NCBI GenBank assembly: GCA_033032865.1
Contig: JAWHQI010000009.1
Location: forward strand, 13,410,001-13,474,000
DNA: 64,000 nt
DNA from: Dactylorhiza incarnata
Taxonomy: Eukaryota; Streptophyta; Magnoliopsida; Asparagales; Orchidaceae
Direction: 5' to 3'
The notes below the pieces were generated by a model. It saw only the letters and a list, made by a program, of their open reading frames with translations. It did no database searches and had not been told where the DNA came from. Below are positions 53,549 to 63,799 of the stretch, one piece after another (position 1 is the stretch's first letter; every line of letters starts with the position of its first letter). The position numbers were made by a program, and so were the translations under genes.

Positions 53549-53805
53549 ATAGGGTGCGGTCCGGCCCCCTCCCCTCGCCTTTTTCCGTAGGGGGGCTCGC
53601 AAGGGGCCCTGCCATAGTCGCGCCCCCTCGTCAGGTGCATCGGATCCCAATTTCTATTCGGGGGACAACTCCCCGCTCCATCGTTCGCTTCTGAGCGCGC
53701 TCAGACCGCCTCCGCGCTCACGCGCGCTCAGAACGCCTTCAAGCGCGTTCAAAGCGCTTCCATGTTTATTGCGCGCTCAGAACGCTTCTGAGCGCGCTCA
53801 AAGCA

Positions 53806-53935
53806 TTCTCACTTTTTGTCTTTCCGACTGTCTCACTTTTTGTCTTTCCGACTGTCTCACTTTTTGTCTTTCCGGCGTGCTCACTTTTTGTTTTTCCGGC
53901 GTGCTTACTTTTTGTCTTTCAGGCTTCTCACTTTT
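53806..53935. repeat. 24-30 bp array with CTCACTTTTTGTCTTTCC
   Basis: Five copies of CTCACTTTTTGTCTTTCC followed by GACTGT or GGCGTG. It lies about 200 bp upstream of the TATA box. The 3' LTR copy is at about 59792-59915. Confidence 0.9.
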
Positions 53936-54269
53936 CAGGAACGGCCAGTCGCCTTTTTCGCCTCCAACAGAACTGCCCGAACTGCCCGAGCCGCCCAAGC
54001 TGCCCGAAGGGCAAAGTGGTCATTTACGAAAAATGGCGATCCGTGTGCCCCAAATCGGAAAATATGATTCGTCCACCAAGCATTTATGGAAACTGCCAAC
54101 GGCAAAATTACCGGACCGCCCCCGGCTAAAGCTATAAAAGGAGCCTCAGGGCTTCATTTGAAAGGACCTTGACTGCTGGACCCAGGAGAGCTCCTTGCAG
54201 ACTTTTGAGGAATTCTCCTTCGGCGCTTGAAGATCTCCTTCGTGGACTTGAAGATCTTCATCATCCCGA

Positions 54270-54985
54270 AAGGCGACTAGCCTTCTCACTTTCGAAAGGC
54301 GACAAGCATTCTCAGAAGGAAAAGGCGACTAGCCTTCTCACTTCCGAAAGGCGACAAGCATTCTCAGAAGGAAAAGGCGACTAGCCTTCTCACTTCCGAA
54401 AGGCGACAAGCATTCTCAGAAGGAAAAGGCGACTAGCCTTCTCACTTCCGAAAGGCGACAAGCATTCTCAGAACGAAAAGGCGACTAGCCTTCTCACTTC
54501 CGAAAGGCGACAAGCATTCTCAGAAGGAAAAGGCGACTAGCCTTCTCACTTCCGAAAGGCGACAAGCATTCTCAGAAGGAAAAGGCGACTAGCCTTCTCA
54601 CTTCCGAAAGGCGACAAGCATTCTCAGAAGGAAAAGGCGACTAGCCTTCTCACTTCCGAAAGGCGACAAGCATTCTCAGAAGGAAAAGGCGACTAGCCTT
54701 CTCACTTCCGAAAGGCGACAAGCATTCTCAGAACGAAAAGGCGACTAGCCTTCTCACTTCCGAAAGGCGACAAGCATTCTCAGAAGGAAAAGGCGACTAG
54801 CCTTCTCACTTCCGAAAGGCGACAAGCATTCTCAGAAGGAAAAGGCGACTAGCCTTCTCACTTCCGAAAGGCGACAAGCATTCTCAGAAGAAAAAGGCGA
54901 CTAGCCTTCTCACTTTCGAAAGGCGACCAGCATTCTCAGAAGGAAAAGGCGACTAGCCGTCTCACTTCCGAAAGGCGACTAGCAT
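54270..54985. repeat. 52 bp array, about 14 copies, 5' LTR of G
   Basis: The unit contains AGGCGACTAGCCTTCTCACT, TCCGAAAGGCGACAAGC and ATTCTCAGAAGGAAA. It lies downstream of the TATA box, so it should be transcribed in R/U5. It is shorter (about 12 copies) in the 3' LTR. Confidence 0.95.
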
Positions 54986-55313
54986 TCTCAGAAGAGAAAA
55001 AGACTTAGTTTTTCCGAGAGGTGGCCTGTCACCCTCGGAGCTCGTTCTCTCTCTCTCTCTCTCCAAATATTGTAACGAGCAGCGGCCTGTCGCGCTCAAG
55101 TTCTAGTTTCCAAGTTGTAACCCCCAGAAGATGGTGAAGTTTGGTCGGCACAGCTCCGGCCGCGTGGTTTTTTACCCTTCCCGGTTTTTCCACGTTAAAA
55201 ACTCCCTGTGTACTCAGCAAATCTCTAATTGACTGTTTGCGCGCTTAGTTCGCTCACGAGCTAAGGTGGTTCAAGTGAACCGGTCTACCACGAGCCATAA
55301 GCGTTCCGCAACA

Positions 55314-55367
55314 GTTTGGCGTCGTCTGTGGGAAAGTTCCCCAAAAACTCTCTGAAGGCCAACTGCA
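55314..55367 (+). promoter_or_regulatory. element G primer-binding site and leader
   Basis: GTTTGGCGTCGTCTGTGGGA directly after the LTR resembles the TGGCGCCGTCTGTGGGAA primer-binding site common in plant Tat-type elements, with one substitution. The gag ATG follows at 55368. Confidence 0.82.
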
Positions 55368-56783
55368 ATGGCAAGCAAGAGTGCTCGCACTACTGAAGGA
55401 TCAATGCTGGAGGGGCGCGTCGACCCAGCTCCCTCCCACTCGCTTATCAATGCACCTCCCGGGGAGGAGGTTGTGCCTGCTCCCGTAGCTAGGTTGGAAG
55501 TGCGCATGCAGCATATTGAAGAACACCAAGCCGAGATGTTGGCTCTCGTAAGGAATCTCGGGGCTCCTCAAGTCCCAATTCAACCGCCGGCCCTGAACGC
55601 ACAGCCACCCCCAGTTCCGAACCATGCCCCGAACGAGGAGGCCGTTCAAGAAGGAGAAGCCTCAGAAGGGTTCTCCGACGCAGCAGGCTCCGTTCAACCT
55701 GCTCCGCCGGCCAGGGGGCCAGAAACTGATCACCATCGCCCAGGAGGAGTTGTCCCCGGTCGAGCGGTAGAAAGAACTACGCGAGAGGAGATACGCAACA
55801 TGATAGCAGAAGAGTACGACCAGGCAAGGCGACACGCAGCTCTCGCCCGTCGTCCCGCGAATCACGGCTCCCCACTATCGCCTCAAGTCTTGGCCCATCC
55901 AGCTCCAAACGGGTTCAAGCTTCCCAACATCGAAACATTCGACGGGACGGACGACCCATTGGAACATGTCAATCACTTCACCACCATCATGAGGATTTAC
56001 AGCGCCCCTGATCAGCTCCTCTGTCAAGTGTTCCCGACAACCTTGAAGGGGCAAGCGCGCACTTGGTTCCACTCCCTGCCGAATGGGGCCATCAACAACT
56101 TCACAGAAATGACGCAGCAGTTCGTGGATCAATTCATCGCCAACCGCAGAATCGTCTGAGATCCCTCCCAACTCTCAGGGATCCGCCAAAACAACGGAGA
56201 GACACTAAAGGATTTTTTCCGACGCTTCACTACGGAGGCCCGACAAATCCCAGGAGTTGACCCTGAGCTCCTGCAGGGAGTTTTCCTTGGAGGACTCCGC
56301 CCAAGTGGATTTTACTCAGCTCTAATGAGAGAAACCGTACCAAGCTATCCCGACCTCGTTCAGCGAGTCGAGGCCCAGATAGCAGCAGATGAGGCAATTG
56401 AAGCGCACCGCCGGCAGTTCGAGGGGAGTTCGAAGAGGAAGAAAGAGGAGTCGCTGCCGCAGATAGTTCCCAATAAGAACAGCAAGCGTCACGACAACTC
56501 CAGCCGAGGACGAAGATCTCACCAACATCAGGACTACACTCCCCTGAACACAACCAGGACTAACGTTCTCCTTGCCATCCATGATCATCCCTCTCTCCAG
56601 AGGCCTAGGGCTCTTGCACCAAATTCCGGAGACCAATCCAAATACTGCGACTTCCATCGAGGCCGCGGACACAAAACAGAAGATTGTTCGCGACTGAGCG
56701 CAGAGATCGAACGATTCGCACGTCGGGGACTCCTTGAAAAATTTCTCCAAACCAAAGATCCTGAATCAACAAGTCAAGAATGA
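55368..56783 (+). pseudogene. element G Gag (one nonsense codon)
   Basis: A single 471-codon frame broken only by TGA at 56157-56159 (expected CGA, Arg). Residues of about 170-350 are a Retrotrans_gag capsid domain (FKLPNIETFDGTDDPLEHVN, LKGQARTWFHSLPNGAINNF, GETLKDFFRRFTTEARQIPG). Basic residues (EGSSKRKKEESLP) follow, then the zinc motif CDFHRGRGHKTEDC near residue 430. The stop after SQE is natural, and no pol follows. With one substitution repaired by readthrough the capsid could be made, so the element may be only recently dead. Confidence 0.85.
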
Positions 56784-56945
56784 TACAGCAGGGGAGCAAT
56801 CCCCAAAGGGACAGTCCCGAAGAATAGCATGTTCTATGCCTGACGTATCTACTTGTATCTCGTGTAACAAACAAATATCATTTTATTTATTACTCTTCAT
56901 CAAGCACCCAAACCTCCAGCGTCATTTTCAATTGTACTGTCTCTC
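56784..56945 (+). other. spacer between gag and the 46 bp array
   Basis: Non-coding sequence leading from the gag stop into the array. Nothing recognised. Confidence 0.5.
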
Positions 56946-57725
56946 CCAACACAGAGTGTTCAGATTGTCCGACAATGGACTCTGCCCTCTCCCAGAACAG
57001 AGTGTTCAGATTGTCCGACAATGGACTCTGCCCTCTCCCAGAACAGAGTGTTCAGATTGTCCGACAAAGGTCTCTGCCCTCTCCCAGAACAGAGTGTTCA
57101 GATTGTCCGACAAAGGACTCTGCCCTCTCCTAGAACAGAGTGTTCAGATTGTCCGACAACGGACTCTGCCCTCTCCCAGAACAGAGTGTTCAGCTTGTCC
57201 GACAATGGACTCAGCCCTCTCCCAGAACAGAGTGTTCAGATTGTCCGACGAAGGACTCTGCCCTCTCCCAGAACAGAGTGTTCAGATTGTCCGACAAAGG
57301 ACTATGCCCTCTCCCAGAACAGAGTGTTCAGATTGTCCGACAACGGACTCTGCCCTCTCCCAGAACAGAGTGTTCAGATTGTCCGACAACGGACTCTGCC
57401 CTCTCCCAGAACAGAGTGTTCAGATTGTCCGACAACGGACTCTGCCCTCTCCCAGAACAGAGTGTTCAGATTGTCCGACAATGAACTCTGCCCTCTCACA
57501 GAACAGAGTGTTCAGATTGTCCGACAAAGGACTCTACCCTCTCCCAGAACAGAGTGTTCAGATTGTCCGACAAAGGACTCTGCCCTCTCCCAGAACAGAG
57601 TGTTCAGATTGTCCGACAATGGACTCTGCCCTCTCCCAGAACAGAGTGTTCAGATTGTCCGACAAAGGACTCTGACCTCTCCTAGAACAAAATGTTCGGA
57701 TCGTCCGACAAGAGACTCTGACCAC
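56946..57725. repeat. 46 bp tandem array, about 17 copies, 3' region of G
   Basis: The unit reads GACTCTGCCCTCTCCCAGAA, CAGAGTGTTCAGATTGTCC, GACAA and two more bases. Since 46 is not a multiple of three, each frame cycles every 138 bp and stays open, giving spurious 260-313 codon ORFs. Its position, between gag and the 3' LTR, mirrors the 87 bp array of the Tat element. Confidence 0.95.
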
Positions 57726-58385
57726 TCCTATAACAAGTGCTTGTATATTTCATACAAAAACGTCGAGCTCTTCCGAACAGAACGACCGGGTGTCCCAAAG
57801 TAGAGGCTCTGATATTTTTCAAAGGACCCAACGTCCACCAGACGCGAGAGCTCGCTCTCCTCCCCCAGTGACCTCATTACTACAACACAAAGCGTCAGCA
57901 CTTCGCCCTCATGTTAGGTCACGGTGCGAAGCGTCAGCCCTTCGCAGAAACTTTGGGGGTCCTAAAATTGGTCCTATTCAAGTCCGCGATCTTCAGTACT
58001 AACGCCCGACAACACACCTTGCGCACCTCGCCTCAGCGCTGCTTGGGAACCTCGCCTCAGTGCTTCTTCGTCGCATCGCTCCCAAGCTACTCAAGCTTCA
58101 ACGCTGAACGGCAAGCTCGTCACAATCTCCAACACAATCACAGGGCGACCAGCTCGCAGCCTAACAAAGCGAGATATAAATTTCTCCCACAACAAGAGCC
58201 AAGCAACGGCTTTCGGAAAGCACGCACGACAACAGGCTCATCGTTGCGCAAGTCGCAACAGCTTACCTCTGACATGGTACAACGCGTCGCTCGAATATGA
58301 CGAGGGTCAGAATTGCCGCAGAAAAATCAAAAACCTCCGAACTCCTCCGCGCCGAAACTCGGACTCCGAAGGTTTGGGGGGCTTA
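57726..58385 (+). other. element G 3' untranslated region and polypurine tract
   Basis: About 650 bp without recognisable protein. It ends in GGTTTGGGGGGCTTA directly before the 3' LTR, the polypurine tract. Confidence 0.75.
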
Positions 58386-58424
58386 TGTTATACCATCCAT
58401 AAAGGCCTTGGGGTGCGTCTAGAG

Positions 58425-59044
58425 AGCTGTATTCAGTCTTCACAAACTGAGACGGTTAGCTAAGAAGATTTCTGGACAGACTTTTCAATCTATCCAGGAG
58501 CCTCCGGAGACAGCTGAAAAGGTAGCTTTCGAATTCTTAGAAAAGTTCGATAGCTTGATGGAAGGCCCTGGATCCGAGCCATGCCCCTTGAACAAGGGCT
58601 TGACTTCGAACCCAGTTGGAAGGCATCACCTAATTGAAAGGTTGTAAATAAGATCTTGAAGGATAAAGGTTGGAGTTCAGAATAGAATTTTGTGACCCTA
58701 ATTAGTTCAATTAGGGCCTTTTGGAATTCTTTCTCTGTAGAATGAGAGTGGTACCCTTCAACTTACCATCCCTTGGAGCCAAACGGACATGGGATCCTAT
58801 GGACTTCCAAGCAGTGGATTTCAATTTCCTTGACTCAATCGAAAGGACATAGAATGGAGTAGAGTCCTAGATTCCTATATTCATTCTTTCCAAGTTCTTC
58901 TAGATGTGATACCAGTTTGAATTTTCTTCTGGCCCCGAAAATCATGCGCTTCGCTCCTTCTTATGAAATTGAATAATCGAAGATTGAAATGTTCTTTCGA
59001 GAAGAAACCAACCGACAAATCTGTAGCCCAGGTGATTCACTGCC
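58425..59044. other. 620 bp foreign segment in the 3' LTR of G
   Basis: Absent from the 5' LTR, where CTAGAG AAA ACTCCACTG is continuous (53115-53133). It has no terminal inverted repeats, no poly(A) and no clear duplication, so it looks like filler DNA from double-strand-break repair. A 73-codon open stretch without ATG (58426-58647, beginning AVFSLHKLRRLAKKISG) is present. The texture resembles plant mitochondrial intergenic DNA, but that is only an impression. Confidence 0.75.
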
Positions 59045-59229
59045 ACTCCACTGAAGAGAGATGGGGTAAACGGTCAACACGCAATCGCTCGAATCGAAGA
59101 AACCGAGCCTGTCATTCCCGCCGCCAACCGCCAGGAACAGAGCGCGCGGAGAACAAACCACAAGCGCGCGCGCTACCGCACGCACGGTAGCGCACGGGCA
59201 GCGCCCCCCGTCGCGGGGGAACGGCCCCG

Positions 59230-59515
59230 CCGCACACCCTCGGGGTGCGGCTCGCGCGGAGCCGCACCCCACAAGGGGTGCGGCCCAGCCGCACCCCTCA
59301 AGGGGTGCGGCCAAGCCGCACCCCCCTTGGGGGTGCGGCCAAGCCGCACCCCCCTTGGGGGTGCGGCCAAGCCGCACCCCCCTTGGGGGTGCGGCCAAGC
59401 CGCACCCCCCTTGGGGGTGCGGCCAAGCCGCACCCCCCTTGGGGGTGCGGCCCAGCCGCACCCCCTGGCCGCACCCCCCTCGGGGTGCGGCCAAGCCGCA
59501 CCCCCCCGGGGTGCG
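59230..59515. repeat. GC-rich hairpin array, 3' LTR of G
   Basis: About ten self-complementary units like those at 53316-53548, with different copy number and order from the 5' LTR. Confidence 0.9.
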
Positions 59516-60240
59516 ATTCAGCCGCACCGCCCATAGGGTGCGGTCCGGCCCCCTCCCCTCGCCTTTTTCTGTAGGGGGGCTCGCAAGGGGCCCTGCCATA
59601 GTCGCGCCCCCTCGTCAGGTGCATCAGATCCCAATTTCTATTCGGGGGACAACTCCCCGCTCCACCGTTCGCTTCTGAGCGCGCTCAGAACGCCTCCGCG
59701 CTCACGCGCGCTCAGAACGCCTCCAAGCGCGTTCAAAGCGCTTCCATGTTTATTGCGAGCTCAGAACGCTTCTGAGCGCGCTCAAAGCATTCTCACTTTT
59801 TGTCTTTCCGACTGTCTCACTTTTTGTCTTTCCGACTGTCTCACTTTTTGTCTTTCCGGCGTGCTCACTTTTTGTCTTTCCGGCGTGCTCACTTTTTGTC
59901 TTTCAAGCTTCTCACTTTTCAGGAACGACCAGTCGCCTTTTTCGCCTCCAACAGAACTGCCCGAGCCGCCCAAGCTGCCCGAAGGGCAAAGTGGTCATTT
60001 ACGAAAAATGGCGATCCGTGTGCCCCAAATCGAAAAATATGATTCGTCCACCAAGCATTTATGGAAACTGCCAACGGCAAAATTACCGGACCGCCCCCGG
60101 CTAAAGCTATAAAAGGAGCCCCAGGGCTTCATTTGAAAGGACCTTGACTTCTGGACCCGGGAGAGCTCCTTGCAGACTTTTGCGGAATTCTCCTTCGGCG
60201 CTTGAAGATCTCCTTCGTGGACTTGAAGATCTTCATCATC

Positions 60241-60868
60241 CCGAAAGGCGACTAGCCTTCTCACTTTCGAAAGGCGACAAGCATTCTCAGAAGGAAAATG
60301 CGACTAGCCTTCTCACTTCCGAAAGGCGACAAGCATTCTCAGAAGGAAAAGGCGACTAGCCTTCTCACTTCCGAAAGGCGACAAGCATTCTCAGAAGGAA
60401 AATGCGACTAGCCTTCTCACTTCCGAAAGGCGACAAGCATTCTCAGAAGGAAAATGCGACTAGCCTTCTCACTTCCGAAAGGCGACAAGCATTCTCAGAA
60501 GGAAAAGGCGACTAGCCTTCTCACTTCCGAAAGGCGACAAGCATTCTCAGAAGGAAAATGCGACTAGCCTTCTCACTTCCGAAAGGCGACAAGCATTCTC
60601 AGAAGGAAAAGGCGACTAGCGTTCTCACTTCCGAAAGGCGACAAGCATTCTCAGAAGGAAAAGGCGACTAGCCTTCTCACTTCCGAAAGGCGACAAGCAT
60701 TCTCAGAAGGAAAAGGCGACTAGCCTTCTCACTTCCGAAAGGCGACAAACATTCTCAGAAGAAAAAAGCGACTAGCCTTCTCACTTCCGAAAGGCGACCA
60801 GCATTCTCACAAGGAAAAGGCGACTAGCCGTCTCACTTCCGAAAGGCGACTAGCATTCTCAGAAGAGA
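60241..60868. repeat. 52 bp array, about 12 copies, 3' LTR of G
   Basis: Same unit as 54270-54985. Several copies carry AAATGCGACTAG in place of AAAGGCGACTAG, a variant not seen in the 5' LTR array, so copies have spread within this array. Confidence 0.95.
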
Positions 60869-61263
60869 AAAAGACTTAGTTTTTCCGAGAGGTGGCCTGT
60901 CACCCTCGGAGCTCGTTCTCTCTCTCTCTCTCCAAATATTGTAACGAGCAGCGGCCTTTCGCGCTCAGGTTCTAGTTTCCAAGTTGTAACCCCCAGAAGA
61001 TAGTGAAGTTTGGTGGGCACAGCTCCGGCCGCGTGGTTTTTTACCCTTCCCGGGTTTTCCACGTTAAAAACTCCCTGTGTACTCAGCAAATCTCTAATTG
61101 ACTGTTTGCGCGCTTAGTTCGCTCACGAGCTAAGGTGGTTCAAGTGAACCGGTCTACCACGAGCCCTAAGCGTTCCGCAACAATGTCCACATTTAAACAA
61201 CATAATATAATTTCCATAATGTTCAAAAACATAATAAAACAAAACAACACACATAGTCTCTCT

Positions 61264-62130
61264 CTACGCCCCACGAGTATAGCGGTTTTTCAACCACTTG
61301 ATGTTCATGCCTTCTGGAAGGCACATGAAAGTCTCTCTATGTTTTGTTTCCATCAAGTATGTGATGGCAAAATCATAGAAGTCTTCATCAGACTGCACTT
61401 CTGAGTACGTGCCTAATTTTTCTAGTGCATGTGCAATAGTGAAAGAAGAAGATGAAATCTTGGGTGGCTCCTGGATGCATCGGCTTATGATCTTCGAGGA
61501 CTCGGCCAAATCTTCTAACACCGAGCTGCTAGCTTTCTTCTTTCTTTTGCTCCTTTTTTGCTTGTTTCAGATATATTTGCGGTCTCAGCTGGTTGAGGAG
61601 CTCCGATAACCTCAATGTCATCATGTTCATCCGCGGACATTTCTCTTTCATCAATAGACTCTGTACCAAGATTTGCGGTGTGAGGGGTGCAAGAATGATG
61701 CCCTGTAGCAACCACCGAACTAAACATTAAGTTCATTTTATCCTCTAACTCAGGGGGGATTCCGGCATACCGAAATTTCTTTGCCGCCGAGACAACCTAC
61801 AAAATAAAGTATTTTAAAATTAGACATTGAGGAATTTTAAGTTAAGAAATCACTTTGCAAATGAATTTAAGTAAAAAATACCTTCAATCTTTCGTCCCAC
61901 CACTCGTCTGAGGCGTCTATAGTCTTTCTTGATGCATTCCAACCCAAACCGGTCTCACCACGCTTCAACTCTGTCCATAATTTCCACTCTTTCTTCAAAT
62001 GATCCCATTTATTCTTAAGTTGGATTTTATCATATTTTTTCCCGATTTGCATTTCAAATTTGTTCATAAGATTTGACCACCCATGTTTATTAAAATGCGT
62101 GGTGGGTCGATACACACACATACACACACA
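61264..62130 (-). pseudogene. PIF/Harbinger ORF1, Myb/SANT-like DNA-binding protein
   Basis: ORF1 of plant Harbinger elements is thought to help the transposase bind DNA and enter the nucleus. Exon 62130-61882 carries the Myb/SANT-like domain (RPTTHFNKHGWSNLMNKFEM, YDKIQLKNKWDHLKKEWKLW, GETGLGWNASRKTI, DASDEWWDERLK). A GT-AG intron (61881-61797, acceptor TTTGTAG) joins to VVSAAKKFRYAGIPPELEDK from 61796. A frameshift in an A run near 61563 moves to EDLAESSKIISRCIQEP, and the frame ends at 61264. The N-terminal exon is replaced or displaced by a CA repeat just before RPTTHFNK. Confidence 0.72.
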
Positions 62131-62390
62131 TTCACATACACACACACATACACACACACCACCACCACAACACATGCACACCACAACACATGCACACCAC
62201 AACATACACACACCACCACCACAACACATACACACCACAACATACATGAACACACACACACACACAACACACATGAACACACACACACATCTCAACACAC
62301 ACACATATATCTCAACACACACAAACACAACACACATGTAACACACACACAAATCACATACACACACATACATTCAAATTGAAATCCAGA
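62110..62390. repeat. CA/TG microsatellite with CACCAC interruptions
   Basis: An imperfect (CA)n tract of about 280 bp with CACCACCAC, ACATATAT and AACACACATGAAC interruptions. It abuts the Myb/SANT exon at its 5' end and produces spurious Cys/Val-rich and His/Thr-rich ORFs. Confidence 0.95.
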
Positions 62391-62993
62391 GCGCAGTAAA
62401 CACATCACACAAAAATCAGGTAACACACATATACACATCTGTTGAAATTCAAAGCAGGATATACCTCACTTATCGATCCAAATCCAGAGCGCAGGAGACG
62501 GGGCGAGTCAGATCGATCCAAATACAGAGCAGGCAAGGCAGGAAGGCCGATGAAGAACCAGGATCCAGTCGTTCTCGTACAAATCAAGCTCCCAGAACTC
62601 TGCTATCGCCGTCGCCGGAGAACAGGAATGAAAGATCGGCGGTGGTTTGTCGATGAAGAACTCTGCTATCGCAGAACTCTGCTATCGCCTCTTTCGTCGA
62701 TGAAGAACAAGGAAGAAGAGAGATCGGCGGTGGTTTGTCGCCGTCGCAAACGGGAAGTCGCCGCGAGATGTGAGGAATCCGGAATCGCCGCTCGCGTAGG
62801 GTTTTGGGGGAAGGAAGACAGTGGATGGCTTTTGCGGCTGAACGCGCTAAAATGTCGCGGTTCCGTGGCTGTACAAATGCGCGGAAACAAATAAAAGCCG
62901 GATGGGAAATAATCCGCGCCAAACGCCGCTTATACCCATTTCGGCGGTGCGTTTCCGCCACACCACAGCCTGTCCGCTGCGCCAAACGCCACC
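62391..62993 (-). other. Harbinger 5' region
   Basis: Sequence between the microsatellite and the proposed right end. It contains a duplicated phrase AGAACTCTGCTATCGC (three copies, about 62594-62690) and GGAAGAAGAGAGATCGGCGG-like words (two copies). It may hold the first exon or promoter of ORF1, but no conserved protein block is visible. Confidence 0.45.
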
Positions 62994-63219
62994 TTAATGC
63001 TAAGTGGCCACGCCTAGCATTAAAATGCCACGCCGAGCTCTTTTTGGGCCTGCCTGGGCCCGATTTGGTAGGCTAAGGCGAGCCCCTTTATATTGGTGAG
63101 GCCCGGGCCTGGCTTGGGCACGGTTTAAACAGGGCCCGGCTTGGGCCCCACAGTAAAAAAACTCAGGCCCGGGACCCGAGCCTAGCCTGGGCCATCATGG
63201 CTTTTTAATCACAACCCTA

Positions 63220-63795
63220 TTTATCATCCATAAAGTTATTAAAACTACTATTATGAAAATTGTTATTAATACTTAATTATCATGATTAATTAAGGTATAT
63301 AATTAATAATTATTGTTTAATAATTTAATATCGTTCTTTTGTAACCAGTGACATTGAGTTATAAAAAAAACAGATAGTTAATTATTTTTTATAATAGTTA
63401 ATATTGATAATAATTATATAATTACTAAATATTGATAACTAATAGTTTTAAAAGTATTATGTCAATAACCTAAAAATGATATCTTTATAATATAAAAAGA
63501 AAAAATTTGTCTTTGGTCGAATTGTCAAATATAGTATTATTGTTTTAATCTAATTACTTATCGTATATTATAATCTATTTAAAAAAAATACAAAGTACAT
63601 TTAAGTAATTACACTCTATACCCATATTAAAAAAAATGATGAAAATCATTAAAATCGAAAAAGTTTTTAGTATAGCTACTATACCTATCATGATAGGCTG
63701 TCATTAGGCATCTTAACGATATTTTCGAGGAAGACTGCCATTAGGCATGCGAGCGGCATTTTCAAGGAGTTATCATTAAACCCATCAAATTGGGT
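63220..63795. other. AT-rich flank
   Basis: Very AT-rich DNA without gene, array or recognisable terminus, similar in composition to 51990-52263. Confidence 0.5.
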
Positions 63796-63799
63796 TAGG

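Larger units (their letters stand above)
53082..55313 (+). repeat. element G 5' LTR
   Basis: 2232 bp. In order it holds a GC-rich hairpin array, GCGCGCTCAGA-type words (53690-53800), a 24-30 bp array (53806-53935), a TATA box (TATAAAAG, 54133-54140), a 52 bp array and a short TC repeat near 55040. LTRs this rich in arrays are unusual. Confidence 0.94.
53082..61182 (+). mobile_element. Gag-only LTR retrotransposon G (TR-GAG-like, Tat-related)
   Basis: LTRs 53082-55313 and 58386-61182 both start TGTTATACC and end CCGCAACA. A perfect duplication ATGTC flanks them (53077-53081 and 61183-61187). Internally there is a primer-binding site (TGGCGTCGTCTGTGGGAA), a single gag gene, a 46 bp tandem array and a polypurine tract, with no protease, RT, RNase H or integrase. 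The primer site and the CDFH zinc motif resemble Tat elements, so an autonomous Tat-like partner probably supplies pol. It lies between the two Harbinger genes. Confidence 0.93.
58386..61182 (+). repeat. element G 3' LTR with foreign insertion
   Basis: 2797 bp, the partner of 53082-55313. It is longer because of about 620 bp inserted at 58425-59044. It holds the same modules: hairpin array (59230-59515), 24-30 bp array (59792-59915), TATA box (60108-60115) and 52 bp array (60241-60868, about 12 copies). It is followed by ATGTC. Confidence 0.94.
52349..62993 (-). mobile_element. PIF/Harbinger transposon, internally deleted, with a nested LTR element
   Basis: Two Harbinger genes remain on the minus strand: a transposase with its core deleted (52630-52979) and a Myb/SANT-like ORF1 (61264-62130). 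Proposed ends are GGCCTCCCAACAATTTGG at the left and, on the minus strand, GGTGGCGTTTGGCGC at the right. Each is flanked by TTA (52346-52348 and 62994-62996), the 3 bp target preference of this superfamily. The ends are only partly alike, so the boundaries are tentative; the gene pair is the stronger evidence. Confidence 0.6.
52264..63219. mobile_element. hAT-like outer element (termini only)
   Basis: The left end reads TAGGGATGCAAATTTGG followed by GGGCCCG-rich subterminal words. The right end, read on the minus strand, starts TAGGGTTG and also has GGCCCGGG-rich words over about 63040-63200. Short TAGGG ends with GGGCC-rich subterminal repeats are typical of plant hAT MITE-like elements. The 8 bp flanks (TTATCAAT and TTTATCAT) share TTATCA but are not a clean duplication. 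No hAT transposase is seen. Confidence 0.42.

Noticed and set aside
53115..53694. GC-rich ORFs on both strands of the G LTRs (also 58961-59678)
   Set aside because: They are translations of the hairpin array; every frame is open because the units lack stop codons. No conserved protein block is present.
54270..54985. CRISPR-like regular repeats
   Set aside because: There are no unique spacers; these are contiguous plant minisatellite units inside an LTR.
56734..57803. Long overlapping ORFs (260-313 codons) across the 46 bp array
   Set aside because: A 46 bp period rotates through all frames and none contains a stop, so the ORFs follow automatically from the repeat.
61867..62382. Cys/Val-rich and His/Thr-rich ORFs
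   Set aside because: Translations of the CA/TG microsatellite; only the downstream Myb/SANT part is real.
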